Origin: Prasinococcaceae sp. CCMP 1430
Lineage: Eukaryota > Prasinodermophyta > Palmophyllophyceae > Prasinococcales > Prasinococcaceae
Assembly (NCBI GenBank): GCA_013416795.1
Contig: RQSC01000020.1
Span: forward strand, 305,745 to 345,779
DNA length: 40,035 nucleotides
Direction of reading: 5' to 3'
In this document: in pieces, positions 7,724 through 18,986 of the stretch
How the letters are laid out: each line of letters begins with the position of its first letter
How positions within the stretch are numbered: the first letter of the stretch is position 1
Notes under the pieces: generated by a model
The model's input: the letters and a program-made list of their open reading frames with translations, nothing else
What the model was told of the DNA's origin: nothing
Database searches by the model: none
Position numbers and translations under genes: made by a program

Positions 7724-10700
7724 TCACTTCGCCTTCCAATGCCTCGCCCAGTCGGCGATGGCGATGCTCGCGCTGACGTGGACGTTGAGCGACCTGATGT
7801 GGCCAAAGAGGGGGATCTCGATGCATCTGTCGCACGCGGCGATGATCTCCGCCGGCATGCCGCGCTGCTCGTGTCCCAGGACGAGCAAAGTGCGGCGCGA
7901 TGGCCACCGGTACTCCCAGCTGCTCACGCTGTTGGCGGTCTGCTCGAGGCCGACAACCTCCCAGCCCTCCGCTCGGCGCGCGTCCAGCCACGCGCGAAGG
8001 CGGTCCGGCGGCACGAACTCCATGGGCACGTGCTCGTGCGCGGTGACGCACACAGATGTGTACGCGGGCTTTCGAAGCGCCGCGCGGTCGGGGAGCACCA
8101 CGCCGGACGCGCCCATCGCCTCTGTGGTGCGCGTGATGCCGCCTTGGTTTGGTAGCTTGTCTATAAGGCTCGCCACGATGACAAGGGCGCCCTGCGGCTC
8201 TCCCGGCTCGTCCGCGTCGGGCGTCGCGCACACGCCGCCGCTGTCACTCGCGCCGGCCCGGCCGTCGCCCGCCCCGCCGCTCGCGCCGCGCGAGCGCCCA
8301 CTGGCCGCCTTCTTGTTCTCCGTGACGGCGACCGAGTCGTACAGCGCAAGCCACGGCGCCCAGCCTTGCCCGAGGAACTTCCGCTGAAAGTCCTCCGCGC
8401 CCTCGGACGCAGTGGCGGCCATCTCACCGGTTGGGAGGCTGCGGTGCACGTCGTTTGCCGCCGCCGCCTCGTGCGCGTCCCTGTGCGCGGCGTCTTCCAC
8501 GAGGCGCGCGCGATTGCTGCTGCGCACGGCCGACAAGTACGCGTTCACGTGATCGATCAGCGCGCTCGGGCACGCCTCGAACGGCAGCGACTCATCGGCG
8601 GATGCCTCGCCACTGCAGCAGGGCGCCAATGCGCGCGGTCATGCAGAGCGTGCGCAGAGCGGGTGGCGGGCTGTTAGTAAACCTCAAACAGCGGATACAT
8701 GCGCTGGCACGCGTCCCCTGCCACGCGTACCTGAACGTGTCTGCGTCAACCGCGGCCGCCTCGATGTACGTCGCCCGCGCAAGGATGTTTTGGGGCAGCC
8801 ACGTCGCCTCGAGCATCTCTTGGCGCTTGGCGGTGTCGGTTTCCGCCGTCACCGCGAGCTCGTTAAACCACTCTCGGAAGTACTGTGCGACCCCTCCTTC
8901 CATGAAGCGCCGCACATCGGGATGCTCTGTCTGCCAGCGCCACAAGCACTCGAGCAGCGAATTGTCGGCGCGCGCATCTGCGGCCTTGAGCAGCGTGTGC
9001 AGCAGCGCCTGCGCGAGGTTTCGGCAGTTGTGGTGGTGCACGCCCGTCCACGGGAGAACGCGCGGAAGCAGGCGCGACACGCACTCGTCACGCTCGCGCA
9101 CGTCGGGCACGCATAGTGAGGCGTGCGCTGCCACCATTAGCGCCGATGCCACGCCGGCATTGTCGAGCGAATAATCTTCAAGCATCGGCAGGACCAACCG
9201 GGAGAGCACAGACGCATAGCGCGTACAACATCCCACGGCAGCAAGCTCGATGTACTGCCGCACAGATGCGAGATCGCTCGCGCGCAGCGCGACGAAGATG
9301 TGCTCGCACACCTCGGCCTCGCACTCGGCGTCCATGTAAGGCACCAGCGTGCACACCGCCTGCCAAAGGCGCACTTTCTGCCTGTGCAGCTCGCCGGCCG
9401 TACGATACAGCGCGCGTGAGAGGTTTTCGCCGCGGCTCGCTCGCAGCAGCGCCACGAGTACAGTCCGTCCGGCAGAGTATTGGATCGTGCCTTCCGACGA
9501 GAGCACCGCCCTCAGCGCAGTGCAGAGCGCCACGCGCGGAAAGACCGCCGCGAGATGTTGCACCTGCGCCACCTCGCGCGGCAGCAGCGCCGCCGCGGCG
9601 CTCCCACTCGACAGCATGACGCCAACGGCGGTATTGTCCGCCTCGAGGTCGAGCGTCGGTGCTCCACTAAGGAGCAGGCCCACCAGCACGTCTTCGAGGT
9701 GCGCCACGACCACCAACGGCATGGCAACCAGCAGGCTGCACAGCGCTAGCACAAGCAGACGCCTCACGCGTGGTGAGCTCTCACTCAAGACGTGCACCTC
9801 GCGCACGAAGCGCACAAGCGCCGCGCGTATGCGCTCGCGCGATGTGGAGGCGTCTTTCTCCGCCCACGAGCAGTCATCCTGCAGAAGGCCGAAAATGTTT
9901 GGATGCATGACCGCGCCTAGGAGGGCCGAGAGCAGCTCCGAGCGGCGTTTTTTGCTGCCGTGAAGAACCTCGAGCGTCGCGTCCACGAGGCTCTCGACAT
10001 TCAGCGCCACATCTCTCGACGCGTCGCTGCTGCGACTTCCCCTCACAGCGCCTGCCTCGACGAGCTCGAATACCGCCTCCGCGACGGGAAGGGCATCGCT
10101 ATCCCACAGCACGCTCAAGAACTCGCACGCCTCAAGAAGAACAGCGGTCAACGGGAGCGGCAGATGGTCTTGCGCGCCGTCAAGCGCACCAACGCTCAAG
10201 CACAGGCGCGCGATGCTGCCGAGAGCCGTCAGCCGCGCTGTGCGCGTGTCCGGTGCGCGAGAGGCATGGCTGCCGTCGCCACGCGTCGCCAGCCCGAGCA
10301 GTGCAGATCGCGCACGCTCACGCGAACCACCCCGTTGGGCTTCGCAGAGTGCCCGCGCCGCCGCCGATACGCCACGCATTATCGCGGCCTCCTCGGCATC
10401 GTCGAGCGGTGTCGTCTCCGCCGCACCAATGCTGCCGGCTTGCTCGAGAATTCCCAACAGTGCATCCGCGAGCATCTCACATGTGTCGGGATCATCACCC
10501 TCGGGGTCCGCGCGTTTGCCTGTTGCCTGCAAGCGCAGCAAGCTAGCTGCGCATTCAGCCGCGCGTGCTCGTCGCAGTGCTCCAACTTCGTCGCCCCGAG
10601 TGCTGCAATCGTGCACGAGTGCACACGCGATGCGCCGACCAGACGCCCCTGCGAGAAACGCACGCAGCGCATGCGCCAGAGCACATCCTTGGCCCACGCG

Positions 10701-12332
10701 CGTCGCCTCCGCCGCCGCGCGGGCAACGAGTGCGTACGCGCCAATCGCCACGTCTCCAACGCAGGCACCCTCGACGTCCCAAACGCCTACCGCGGCCAGA
10801 ACGCACTCCTTCGGCGCGAAGCGCAGCACCTGAGCGACGGTGTCTGGGTCGTCGAGCACGCCGCTGCCGTCGCCATTTGTGACGCATCGCCGCGCGAGCG
10901 CACTGCACTCGCCGAGCAGCCACCCCTGTGCACAGGTTTCATCGGTCACAGAGCCACTCCCTGGCGCAGCGAGCCATCCACACAGCTCCGCCAAGACCGG
11001 AGCACCTTCCCGCACGCACTCATCGGGCACGCCCGCCAACAACGTGGTCAGCACATCGAAAGGGACCCCACCGTCCTCGCTGCCGACGCGAATTAGCGCA
11101 CGTGCTGTGCGTGCAAGCTTGGCAAGCAGAGCACCACGGTATGCTGGGTTGTGGCGCGCGGTGGACGTCCGAGCAGCATACGCCAGCTTGGCCACCAGCT
11201 CAACCCGTTGCCGAACCGAGCTGCCCTCAGACGCGCGCTCGCGTGTCGACGCAGCAGCGATCGCTTGCGCGACAGCCTGCACGCAGTCCGCCCAGAGCAT
11301 CAAGCTCGCGCGCGGCACCACGCGCGGGTCCGCCACGCGCACCAGCTGCATGAGCAGGTCCCAGCGCGCTGACGCACCGCCCGGCAGGGCGCCCGTGTAG
11401 CGACCGAAGAAGCGCGCGTAGTCCAGTATGAGCTCCGTCTGGAAGCAGCCTGCTTGGCCGAAGCGCTTGTGCAACATCGCGTCCTCGCCCGCACTCTTCC
11501 AAAGTGCGCCCACCACGAGGTCGACTGGCGGTACATTGGGCGTCGCGCCGCCGCCCTGCGCCCACCAGTTGCGCCGCGTAAAGTCTTCTACTGCCCGTTG
11601 CCGCACTACCCGGCTCGGGTGCAGCAGCACCTTGTGCCAGAGCGTCGCCATCCAGTGGAATTCGCGCGGGTCTGCCACGGGGTCAGCAGAGTCAGGCGCG
11701 CCGCCCGCCGCATGGTCGTGCATCTTCATGAAACGCTCCCACACGGGGAGCACGAGGTGCGCTTCGAAGCAGTCGAACGCGTCGTGCAGCTGCGCGAGGG
11801 TTGCCCAGTCGGCCGCTCGTGTCGCAACGCCCTCGACGAGTGACCGACCGCCGTCGCCGCTGTCGCGCATTTCGCGGGTCGCCGCGGTGGTCGCCAGTAG
11901 CGTTGCCAGCGCGCAGCGCCGCGACACCTTGCTGATTGCGCACAGGCCATTGCGAGAGAGCTCTAGGAGCATCCTGACGCCCTCGTCCGTGCTTGCCTCG
12001 GTGGCGAGGAGGTGTGCGTGGCGCGCGGCGAGCGCATAGGCGAGCTCGTGTCGCTCGCCCGCGTTTGAGTGCGCAGCAGCGGCGCGACTGAATCCGTTCG
12101 AGCCTTCCATCCCGTCGGTGCCGGCGCGACGCAGCTGCTCGACGGTCTCTCGCAGCTTCCCGACGCACGACATGCGAGCCGCGGAGCGGGGGGGAGCGCG
12201 CTCGAGCAGAGCGGGCAGGAGCGAGCGGAGTGTCTCCCGGCGCGCCTCGCAGTCGTCGGACTCTCGGACGAGCACGAGGCACGCCGACAGCAGCGCATCT
12301 GCGACGCAGTCGTCAGCGCGAGCGCCAGCCAT
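7724..12332 (-). CDS. TARBP1: TARBP1/Trm3-like tRNA (guanosine-18 2'-O) methyltransferase, two exons, complete
   Basis: By family, this enzyme methylates the ribose of G18 in the tRNA D-loop using S-adenosylmethionine. Coding = exon 1 at 12332-8731 and exon 2 at 8612-7724. The 118-bp intron (donor TTCAG/GTACGC, acceptor CTGCAG/TGG) splits a Ser codon; the spliced length is 4491 bases, 1496 residues, close to yeast Trm3 and human TARBP1. Residues 1 to about 1340 are a helical, Leu/Ala-rich solenoid of repeat type. The C-terminal 155 residues are a SpoU/TrmH knot domain: motif 1 NQGGITRTTEAMGA, motif 2 LLVLGHEQRGMPAEII, motif 3 IEIPLFGHIRSLNVHVSASI. EDFQRKF before the domain matches the family linker. 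The ATG at 12332 is a reasonable start; no damage is seen. Confidence 0.93.
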
Positions 12333-13069
12333 GGCCGGCTTCGCAAGCGCGCTCGGCGCCGTAAGCGCAAACCGCGTCCCTCACCTGCGTCCCCATCGCC
12401 AGCCTCGCCAGCGCGGACGGCCTCGGCGGCCGCCGCGAGCGTCCCCGCGAGGCGCGCGCCGGCGCCTCGCGTGCTTCTTTTCGGCCCTCGCGGCCGCGCT
12501 TTGACGGCGGGGGAAGGGGAAGGGGGACGTGGGGTTGAGGGTGGCAGCCGACGCATCCGCAGCGAGCCGCGCCGCGCCGCGCCACCTCGCGCGGGGCTCG
12601 ACCGGGCCGCATCTGCGACGAGTGAGCACGCTCGAACCGCCGCCAGCGGCGGCTCGCGCCTCGTGTGTGGCGACGTGCCGCCGGGCGTGGGCCCACCGAC
12701 AGAATGCGCGCGCGGCTACGGTACGACGACGAGGGCCGCGGGCCTCCCGCGCGACCCGCGGGGAGGCACCCGGCAACGCGCGGGAGGGGCGGAGACGCGA
12801 GCGAGGCAGAGGTGCGAGCGCGGGAGCGTGGGCGGTCGGCTGGCCGGGCGGGCGGGCGGCGCGGTGTGCGGGTGGAAGGGGGGGTGGGAGGGGCACGCCG
12901 CCGTGCGCGCTGTGGCCGCGCTGGCGGCGGCTATCCCAAACCCTTTAAAACCCTCAGAACCCAAATACCCAACCCAAACAAACCCTCTGCTGACGCACAG
13001 CTACAGTACCTGCCGAGTGCCTCCTGGGACGGTCGCGGCGCCGTGGAGAGGGGGCAGCTGCGCCGCGAG

Positions 13070-13070
<1 letters not shown>
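12333..13070. other. Intergenic region upstream of TARBP1-like gene, with a telomere-like degenerate tract
   Basis: No convincing gene. The first part is CG-rich and should contain the TARBP1-like promoter. Around 12930-12995 the composition changes to an A/C-rich stretch of loosely repeated CCCAAA/CCCTTT/CCCAAC words, resembling worn CCCTAAA telomere repeats. Confidence 0.4.

Positions 13071-13118
<48 letters not shown>
13071..13118. repeat. Uninterrupted run of 48 G
   Basis: Forty-eight consecutive G on the plus strand, followed by TT. It can be a G-quadruplex-forming tract or a sequencing/scaffolding artefact. It lies between the TARBP1-like gene and the helicase-associated-repeat gene and creates false poly-Gly and poly-Pro readings. 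Confidence 0.9.
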
Positions 13119-13120
<2 letters not shown>

Positions 13121-13248
13121 GCGCGGTCCGCGGCCCGTTCATGGCGGCGAGGAGCCGTGCTCCTCGTGTTGCTCCATGGCCGGGGGGGGGTGCGCAGTGG
13201 CGGGGACATGTACGTACGTACAGTATGTATTATTGCAAAAGCTCGGGC

Positions 13249-14442
13249 TCACCTCCTGCGCTGCACCTCCCAGTCGAAGCCCAGCAGGTTGAGCCTCCGC
13301 CACTGGTCGCGGCTGAGCTTGCCCTTGGACGCTGCCGCGCGCTGCCGGTACGCCCAGTTCGAGAGCGCCGACGGGCTGATGGTGTCGAGGTGGCCCTGGT
13401 GCGTCTTCAGCGCCTTGAGCTGCGCGTACCACCTGTCCCAGCGCGCCTGGGCGACGTCCGCGCGCAGCCCGAGCGCTTCGAGGCGCGCCCGCTGGTGTGC
13501 GCTGAGCGTGCCCTTGCGCATGGCGCGCCGCTGAGCGCACGCCCACTCGTACAGCTGCCACGCGCCGTCCTCCGGGTCGCGCTCGCCGGTGGGGCGACGC
13601 GGCGCGCAGCTGCCCGTCTCGTTCTTGTGCTCGGCGAGCTCGACGAACTTGCGCTCCCACGCGGCCATGCGCGGGTCGAAGGCGAAGCCCACCATCGCGA
13701 GCATGCGGTAGTGCGTCGTGGGCAGCAGGCCATCCCGCCACGCGCGGCGCTGCGCGGCGCACCAGGGCCCGAGCTGCACGTCGCCGCCACCTTGCCGGCC
13801 GCCGTGCGGGGAGGTGGTGCCCTCGAGATGGGGCGGGTTCGCGTGGCCCTGCTCGAGCTTGTAGGCCACGAGCTGCGCGAAGCGCGAGTCCCACTCATCC
13901 CCGACGGCGCCCGCACGACTGCCCGGTCGACGCCGCTGCGCACGCGAAGGCCCCGCGCCCACGACGAGCGCGCCCCCCTCTCGAGCGCCGCAGGCGGCAT
14001 CGCCATCCCCGGCGCGGAGCGGCCGCGCGGCGTCGCCCACCTCCACCTCCAGCGCCTGGCCGGCCTCGTCGTCGTCGGACGTCCAGCCCGGGCGGGCGAA
14101 CCGCGCCCTCGCGCGGTCCACGAAGTCCCGCCGCCACGAGTACTGCTCGCGCAGCCGCGCGCGCTGCGCCGCGCGCGCCTCGTCGCGCGCCTGCCGCCGC
14201 AGCGCCTCCGCGGCGCGCTCGCGCGCGGCGAGCGCGTCGAGGAAGGACGCCGACGCGCGGGCGTCCGCGTTGTCGAACTCGATCGCGTCGTCGCCGTACG
14301 CCGCCGCGAGGTGCGCGTCGCCCATGAGCACCTGCTCGGCCCACGTGTGCGCGGAGCTCTCCGACACGCGCTCGGTGACCATGCCGAACAGCGTGGGCTG
14401 CGACGACCCGCCGGCGCCCGCGGCCGCGCGCGCCGCCGCGCG
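13249..14442 (-). CDS. Helicase-associated (HA) repeat protein, partial, running into the assembly gap
   Basis: 397 residues are visible before the stop. The C-terminal 220 or so hold three copies of the HA repeat: a helix beginning W-x-x-(R/K)-(F/W), then a Trp-containing helix with QRR, then LS...R...L..LGF. The copies begin WDSRFAQLVAYK, WERKFVELAEHK and WDRWYAQLKALK, with second halves WCAAQRRAWRDG, WACAQRRAMRKG and WAYRQRAAASKG. HA repeats are common in algal and protist proteins and may bind nucleic acid; the function here is unknown. The N-terminal part is Ala/Arg-rich and helical. The first exon is lost in the N gap at 14443. The stop codon overlaps a perfect donor (GGAG/GTGAGC at about 13246-13252), so the protein may really splice onward. 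Part of this exon is repeated exactly at 16033-16373. Confidence 0.7.
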   Translation of the reverse strand, partial: RAAARAAAGAGGSSQPTLFGMVTERVSESSAHTWAEQVLMGDAHLAAAYGDDAIEFDNADARASASFLDALAARERAAEALRRQARDEARAAQRARLREQYSWRRDFVDRARARFARPGWTSDDDEAGQALEVEVGDAARPLRAGDGDAACGAREGGALVVGAGPSRAQRRRPGSRAGAVGDEWDSRFAQLVAYKLEQGHANPPHLEGTTSPHGGRQGGGDVQLGPWCAAQRRAWRDGLLPTTHYRMLAMVGFAFDPRMAAWERKFVELAEHKNETGSCAPRRPTGERDPEDGAWQLYEWACAQRRAMRKGTLSAHQRARLEALGLRADVAQARWDRWYAQLKALKTHQGHLDTISPSALSNWAYRQRAAASKGKLSRDQWRRLNLLGFDWEVQRRR

Positions 14443-15035
14443 NNNNNNNNNNNNNNNNNNNNNNNNNNNNNNNNNNNNNNNNNNNNNNNNNNNNNNNNNN
14501 NNNNNNNNNNNNNNNNNNNNNNNNNNNNNNNNNNNNNNNNNNNNNNNNNNNNNNNNNNNNNNNNNNNNNNNNNNNNNNNNNNNNNNNNNNNNNNNNNNNN
14601 NNNNNNNNNNNNNNNNNNNNNNNNNNNNNNNNNNNNNNNNNNNNNNNNNNNNNNNNNNNNNNNNNNNNNNNNNNNNNNNNNNNNNNNNNNNNNNNNNNNN
14701 NNNNNNNNNNNNNNNNNNNNNNNNNNNNNNNNNNNNNNNNNNNNNNNNNNNNNNNNNNNNNNNNNNNNNNNNNNNNNNNNNNNNNNNNNNNNNNNNNNNN
14801 NNNNNNNNNNNNNNNNNNNNNNNNNNNNNNNNNNNNNNNNNNNNNNNNNNNNNNNNNNNNNNNNNNNNNNNNNNNNNNNNNNNNNNNNNNNNNNNNNNNN
14901 NNNNNNNNNNNNNNNNNNNNNNNNNNNNNNNNNNNNNNNNNNNNNNNNNNNNNNNNNNNNNNNNNNNNNNNNNNNNNNNNNNNNNNNNNNNNNNNNNNNN
15001 NNNNNNNNNNNNNNNNNNNNNNNNNNNNNNNNNNN
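14443..15035. other. Assembly gap of 593 N
   Basis: Unknown bases. The gap interrupts the helicase-associated-repeat gene on its left; its right edge begins directly in a (TG)n array. The left-edge sequence reappears at 16033-16373, so the true length and content of the gap are doubtful. Confidence 0.98.
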
Positions 15036-15159
<124 letters not shown>

Positions 15160-15255
15160 ACGTGCCACGCGCAGCAGCGCCTGCTGCGTCGCGCGCGCGT
15201 GGCGCCTGCGCGCGCGCGGGTCTGGCGCGCGCGCGCGCGCGCGCCGATCGTTCCT

Positions 15256-15400
15256 CGCACACGCGTGCGCACACACACGCACACGCACACACACACACGC
15301 ACGCACACACGCACACACACACACGCACACACACACGCACACACACACACGCACACACACACACACGCGCACGCGCGCGCACGCACACGCGCGCGCGCGC
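15256..15400. repeat. (CA)n dinucleotide array with CG interruptions, inverted relative to the preceding (TG)n
   Basis: CACACG/CACACA alternation, opposite in sense to the TG array 100 bp to its left. Together they could pair as a large inverted repeat or adopt Z-DNA. After it comes a stretch rich in CGCGAAA and TTTCCGC words up to 15620. Confidence 0.9.
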
Positions 15401-16032
15401 AGAGCCGAGCCGCCACGCGCGCGATCCCCCGCGCAATCTCGGAAGTTATCGGTATCGCGCGCGCGCGCTTTTCCGCAGCGGCGCCACGAAATGCCCGCGA
15501 AATCCCCCCCGCGAAACGCCCGCGCGAAGGCCGCCTCGCGCCCGGCGGCCGGCGCGCGCGCGCGCGAAATCGCGGCGCGAAATTCGCGCCATCGCTTCGC
15601 TGATATTTCGGGATGCTTTCCCCCACCGCCCCCACACACACACACCACACCACCCCACGCAGGCGCGCCCCAACATTTATGAAACTCTCAAAAACATCAC
15701 GAGTCACATCAGAACGAGACTCTTCTCTGCGTCGGTTTCCGTTTCCGAATCCATCGCGCACATAGGAGGTTTACATGCAACACTGAAAAACATTTTAAGG
15801 CACGTCACTCGGAACCGATTCGCCGGATGCGCTGTGCGATGCGATTCGCACATTTGGACGCAGTGTGCGATTCGACTCGAGCGATCGCAGGCGCATCGGA
15901 GAGGTTTAGGTTTGGTGTTAGGGTAATGTAGAGTATGCAACTTAGGGTCTCAGAAGGTCCTGCAACGGTGTTCCCCCTCGCGCAGCGAGGGCGTGCGCCC
16001 GCCGGCGTGCGGCGGCCGCGCGCGCGCCGCAN
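15401..16032. other. Non-coding island: CGCGAAA-rich module, A/T-richer module and short telomere-like words
   Basis: I see no gene. 15401-15620 is rich in GCGAAA/TTTCGC words. 15670-15900 drops sharply in GC (AAACATCACGAGTCACATC, GTTTCCGAATCCATCG), unlike neighbouring genes. GGTTTAGGTTTGGTGTTAGGG at 15902-15922 is telomere-like. The stretch ends at the single n at 16032, an assembly join. Confidence 0.5.
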
Positions 16033-16373
16033 CGGGCGAACCGCGCCCTCGCGCGGTCCACGAAGTCCCGCCGCCACGAGTACTGCTCGCGCAGCCGCGC
16101 GCGCTGCGCCGCGCGCGCCTCGTCGCGCGCCTGCCGCCGCAGCGCCTCCGCGGCGCGCTCGCGCGCGGCGAGCGCGTCGAGGAAGGACGCCGACGCGCGG
16201 GCGTCCGCGTTGTCGAACTCGATCGCGTCGTCGCCGTACGCCGCCGCGAGGTGCGCGTCGCCCATGAGCACCTGCTCGGCCCACGTGTGCGCGGAGCTCT
16301 CCGACACGCGCTCGGTGACCATGCCGAACAGCGTGGGCTGCGACGACCCGCCGGCGCCCGCGGCCGCGCGCGC
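16033..16373 (-). pseudogene. Perfect 341-bp copy of the HA-repeat gene exon (14093-14433), probably an assembly duplicate
   Basis: Line-by-line reading shows identity over 341 bases at an offset of 1940. It encodes the same Ala/Arg-rich segment (for example SQPTLFGMVTERVSESS and REQYSWRRDFVDRARARF). The left end of the copy coincides with the n at 16032. The right end diverges at a GCGCGCGC stretch, where this copy continues into A/T-richer sequence (TTTTCCGCACGC) while the other runs into the gap. Such identity with gap-bounded ends points to one locus assembled twice; a recent genomic duplication is the alternative. Confidence 0.8.
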
Positions 16374-16761
16374 TTTTCCGCACGCATTTTCGCGTGATTT
16401 TCCTGCCGAGATCTTGGGAAAAAACTTTTTATTCGTAACGGCCGTGCCCTGGTCGGGAGAGATCAGCAATCGTTCGTTTCATTATCAAAATGGGCGCGTC
16501 GCCGCCACCGGCCGGAGCAGCATGGGTCGCCACCGTGGGGGCGGGGCATGCCGACGGCCGCGAGCACCCGCGCGAGCCGAGAGCTCGGCGCGGCTGCTTG
16601 GGGCGCGCGTATTATCATTTCATTATGCGTGGCTCGTACTTGGCGTGCCATCGCCGCAGATGTGTGTGTATGGCCGCTTCGAACCACTTGGGCCCGCCGA
16701 GGCCTCGCTCCTTTCGCTGGGCTCGAGCGATCGCCGCGGCGCGCGTCCAGACTGCGCGTTC
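16374..16761. other. Intergenic stretch without recognised gene
   Basis: An A/T-richer beginning (TTGGGAAAAAACTTTTTATTCG near 16410) is followed by ordinary GC-rich sequence. It probably contains the 3' end of the minus-strand polyQ-protein transcript. Nothing coding can be supported. Confidence 0.35.
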
Positions 16762-18009
16762 TCACGCGATGTGGAACTGCGTCACGCACAACGCTGCGCG
16801 CGGGTGCCCGGGGAGGTCGACCTCCTGCCACGGGGAGAAGAGGCGCAGCTCGCTGCCCGCGCCGACGAGGGCCGACTTGCCGGGCAGAACGACCACGACG
16901 GCGTCGCCGACGTCTCGCGCCTCTGCCATCCAGGGCGAGCTGGCCGCAGGCTCCAGCACGTCGCACGAGCACGTCAGCGCGGGTCCATCGCGCGCGTATG
17001 CCTTGACCCGGAGCGTGGCGTCGGCCGGCATGTTGGGGCGCTCGGCCAGCTGCCGAGCGAGCCTGTCCGCCGCCGCGCGCTCCTGCGCGACCAGTCTGCC
17101 GAGCCGCTTCACGGCGCTCGCGCCGGAGCGCGCTGCGCCCCCACCCAGCGGGCTCGTCTTGGAGCGCGGCGCCGCGCCCTTGTCGGCGCCAGCGGCGAAG
17201 CGCTCCTCGCCCAAGTGCGCGAGGAAGCCCATTGCCCCACCCGCGGGCAGGGATTGCGACGGCGACGCAGGCTCGGCCTCGGCGGCCGCGCCCTGCTCGG
17301 GGGGTGCACTCTCCGCGTCGGGCTGGGCGGTGGCGTCCATGGCATTTCCGGAAAGGTGCTCCTGAGGCACCTGCGCGCTGTCATCGCTGCAGCCGATGTC
17401 GTCGATGGCCACCACATTGCGACGAGTCGGCGTGCGCTGTTTTCTCGGCGAGAGGACGCGCTCGCCGCGCGACTGCCAAGGTGGGAGCTCAGCTGCGGCC
17501 TGTGCGTCTTCTGGCAGCGTCGCCAGCTGCTGGGCGAAGGTCGCGGCAGCCGGGCGGCTTTCCTCATCCCCGAGTGTTCCTCCTGCCCCGTTGCCGTGGC
17601 GTTCTCGCCTCTTCCTCGGCGGTGGCGCTGCCGAGAACGGGCCGCGGCGCGCTCGTGCCCCTCCCCTCGCCCGACCATCGCGCGCGTGTGGCAGCTGCCT
17701 CTTGCGTCGGTCCGAGTGTTCCCGCCGCTGCTGGTGTGAATGCTGCGGACGTGGCTGCTCTTGAGCTCGTCCGCGCGCCCCCTGCTCTGTCTCCTCCTCC
17801 TCCTGCTGCTGCTGCTGTCCCTGCTGCTGTCCCTGCTGCTGCGGCTGCGCCAGGAACGCCAGCGGTTGTTGCTGCGCCCCGCCGCCATTGCGGGCACCCC
17901 CTTGCACGCTGCGCGACGTGGCACCTTCTCCCACGCGCGTCGACCCCGACGGATCAGTGGCCTTGGCCGGCCGCTGCGGAGGGCGCGTCGTCTTCTTTTG
18001 CCACGGCAT
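16762..18009 (-). CDS. Unrecognised basic, polyQ-containing protein with a conserved-looking C-terminal domain
   Basis: The 415-residue reading starts at ATG 18009 (MPWQKKTTRPP), only 19 bases from the single n at 18028, so an upstream part may be missing. Residues about 50-70 hold Q-rich blocks broken by Gly, then E-rich. A basic stretch with RKRQLP and PPRKRRERHG looks like nuclear localisation signals. The last 80 or so residues are different in character, folded-looking and hydrophobic: LRVKAYARDGPALTCSCDV, then VVVVLPGKSALV and ELRLFSPWQEVDLPG, ending FHIA. The pattern 'L-PG ... LR-PPW-E ... F' faintly recalls an OB-like segment in DNA-repair scaffold proteins such as SPIDR, but I cannot confirm it. 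Likely nuclear; function unknown. Confidence 0.5.
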   Translation of the reverse strand: MPWQKKTTRPPQRPAKATDPSGSTRVGEGATSRSVQGGARNGGGAQQQPLAFLAQPQQQGQQQGQQQQQEEEETEQGARGRAQEQPRPQHSHQQRREHSDRRKRQLPHARDGRARGGARARRGPFSAAPPPRKRRERHGNGAGGTLGDEESRPAAATFAQQLATLPEDAQAAAELPPWQSRGERVLSPRKQRTPTRRNVVAIDDIGCSDDSAQVPQEHLSGNAMDATAQPDAESAPPEQGAAAEAEPASPSQSLPAGGAMGFLAHLGEERFAAGADKGAAPRSKTSPLGGGAARSGASAVKRLGRLVAQERAAADRLARQLAERPNMPADATLRVKAYARDGPALTCSCDVLEPAASSPWMAEARDVGDAVVVVLPGKSALVGAGSELRLFSPWQEVDLPGHPRAALCVTQFHIA

Positions 18010-18092
18010 GACGACCGCGGGCGCCTCNGCGGCGCGCGCGCGCGCGCGGCTCCGACCTCGTCGCGCGCGGTAGCGCGCACGCGTCGCGGCGG

Positions 18093-18986
18093 TTACAGGG
18101 CGTCGCCGAGGCCGGCGCTGTCGAACGCGGAGGAGTCCTCGTCGAACTCGTACTGCGCGGGCACGAGCGAGCGAGGCGGCAGTGGGGTTTGTAAAGGAAG
18201 CGACACCGCATGTCAGCCATGATGGGCGCGAGGCGAGCGAAGACTCGCGCGATGGAGGGAAGTGCCGAGCGATGGGAAAGGTGGGGACGCTGACAAATCC
18301 GCTGCTGCTATAGCACAGGCGCGGCGGCCGCGGCTGGCGCCGCGACGTACGTTCGACGAAGGCGCCCCCCCCCTTCTTCCACGGCGACCAATGCCGCCAC
18401 CGCCACGTCTCCCGCCACCTTCGCTTGGGGCGCCGCCACTCGTGCCCTCGAGGCTGTCCTTGCCCCCGAGCTCGGGCGGCTGCACCGCGCTCTGCATGAA
18501 GGTCATGGTGATGCTCGTGACGAGGAAGAGCCCTCCAGACACGTACCCCAGCACGAGGGCCGACCACAGGTACGCCGATTCGAATTCGTAGGAGGTGCCC
18601 GACTCGATGCGGCCCTCGAGGTTCTCAACGAAGCCCTTGACCGAGTGGAAGTGGAGCGCCGCGTTGATGACGTGGAACGCCGTCCAGTACCCAGCAGCGA
18701 GCACGAAGGCGAACGAGAAGGATCGCGAGCGCTTCTTGGACACCGTGGCGCGCAGTAGGACGCAGCCCGAGAGCACCGTCCACACCACCACCAGGACGCA
18801 CACGCAGATGCCCGTCGCTGCGATGCCGTTGAGGATGCCCTGCGAGAAGTCGCCGTCGGCCCACGCGATGTGGTTGTTGAGCTCGCGGATCTCGTTCCAC
18901 AGCGCGACGCTCAGGAGCCCGAAGCAGAGCGCGATGAGCTCATTGATGCCCCACAGCGACCACACCACTTTCCGCGCCGACGCCAT
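18093..18986 (-). CDS. Four-helix (tetraspan) membrane protein of unknown family, two exons
   Basis: Exon 1 is 18986-18351 and exon 2 is 18152-18093. The 198-bp intron has donor AAC/GTACGT and acceptor GCGCAG/TAC, phase 0. The spliced product is 231 residues. Four membrane helices are clear at about 7-30, 51-78, 88-112 and 136-163, with short loops and a Lys/Arg patch (SKKRSRS) between helices 2 and 3. A Gly/Arg-rich cytosolic-looking linker follows, and then the tail from exon 2, YEFDEDSSAFDSAGLGDAL. That tail is acidic, in contrast to the basic linker, and its 20-codon exon ends exactly at TAA, which supports the splice. The layout recalls MARVEL- or TMEM-type proteins, but I recognise no family. 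Without splicing, exon 1 would run on through Arg/Ala-rich noise. Confidence 0.72.
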
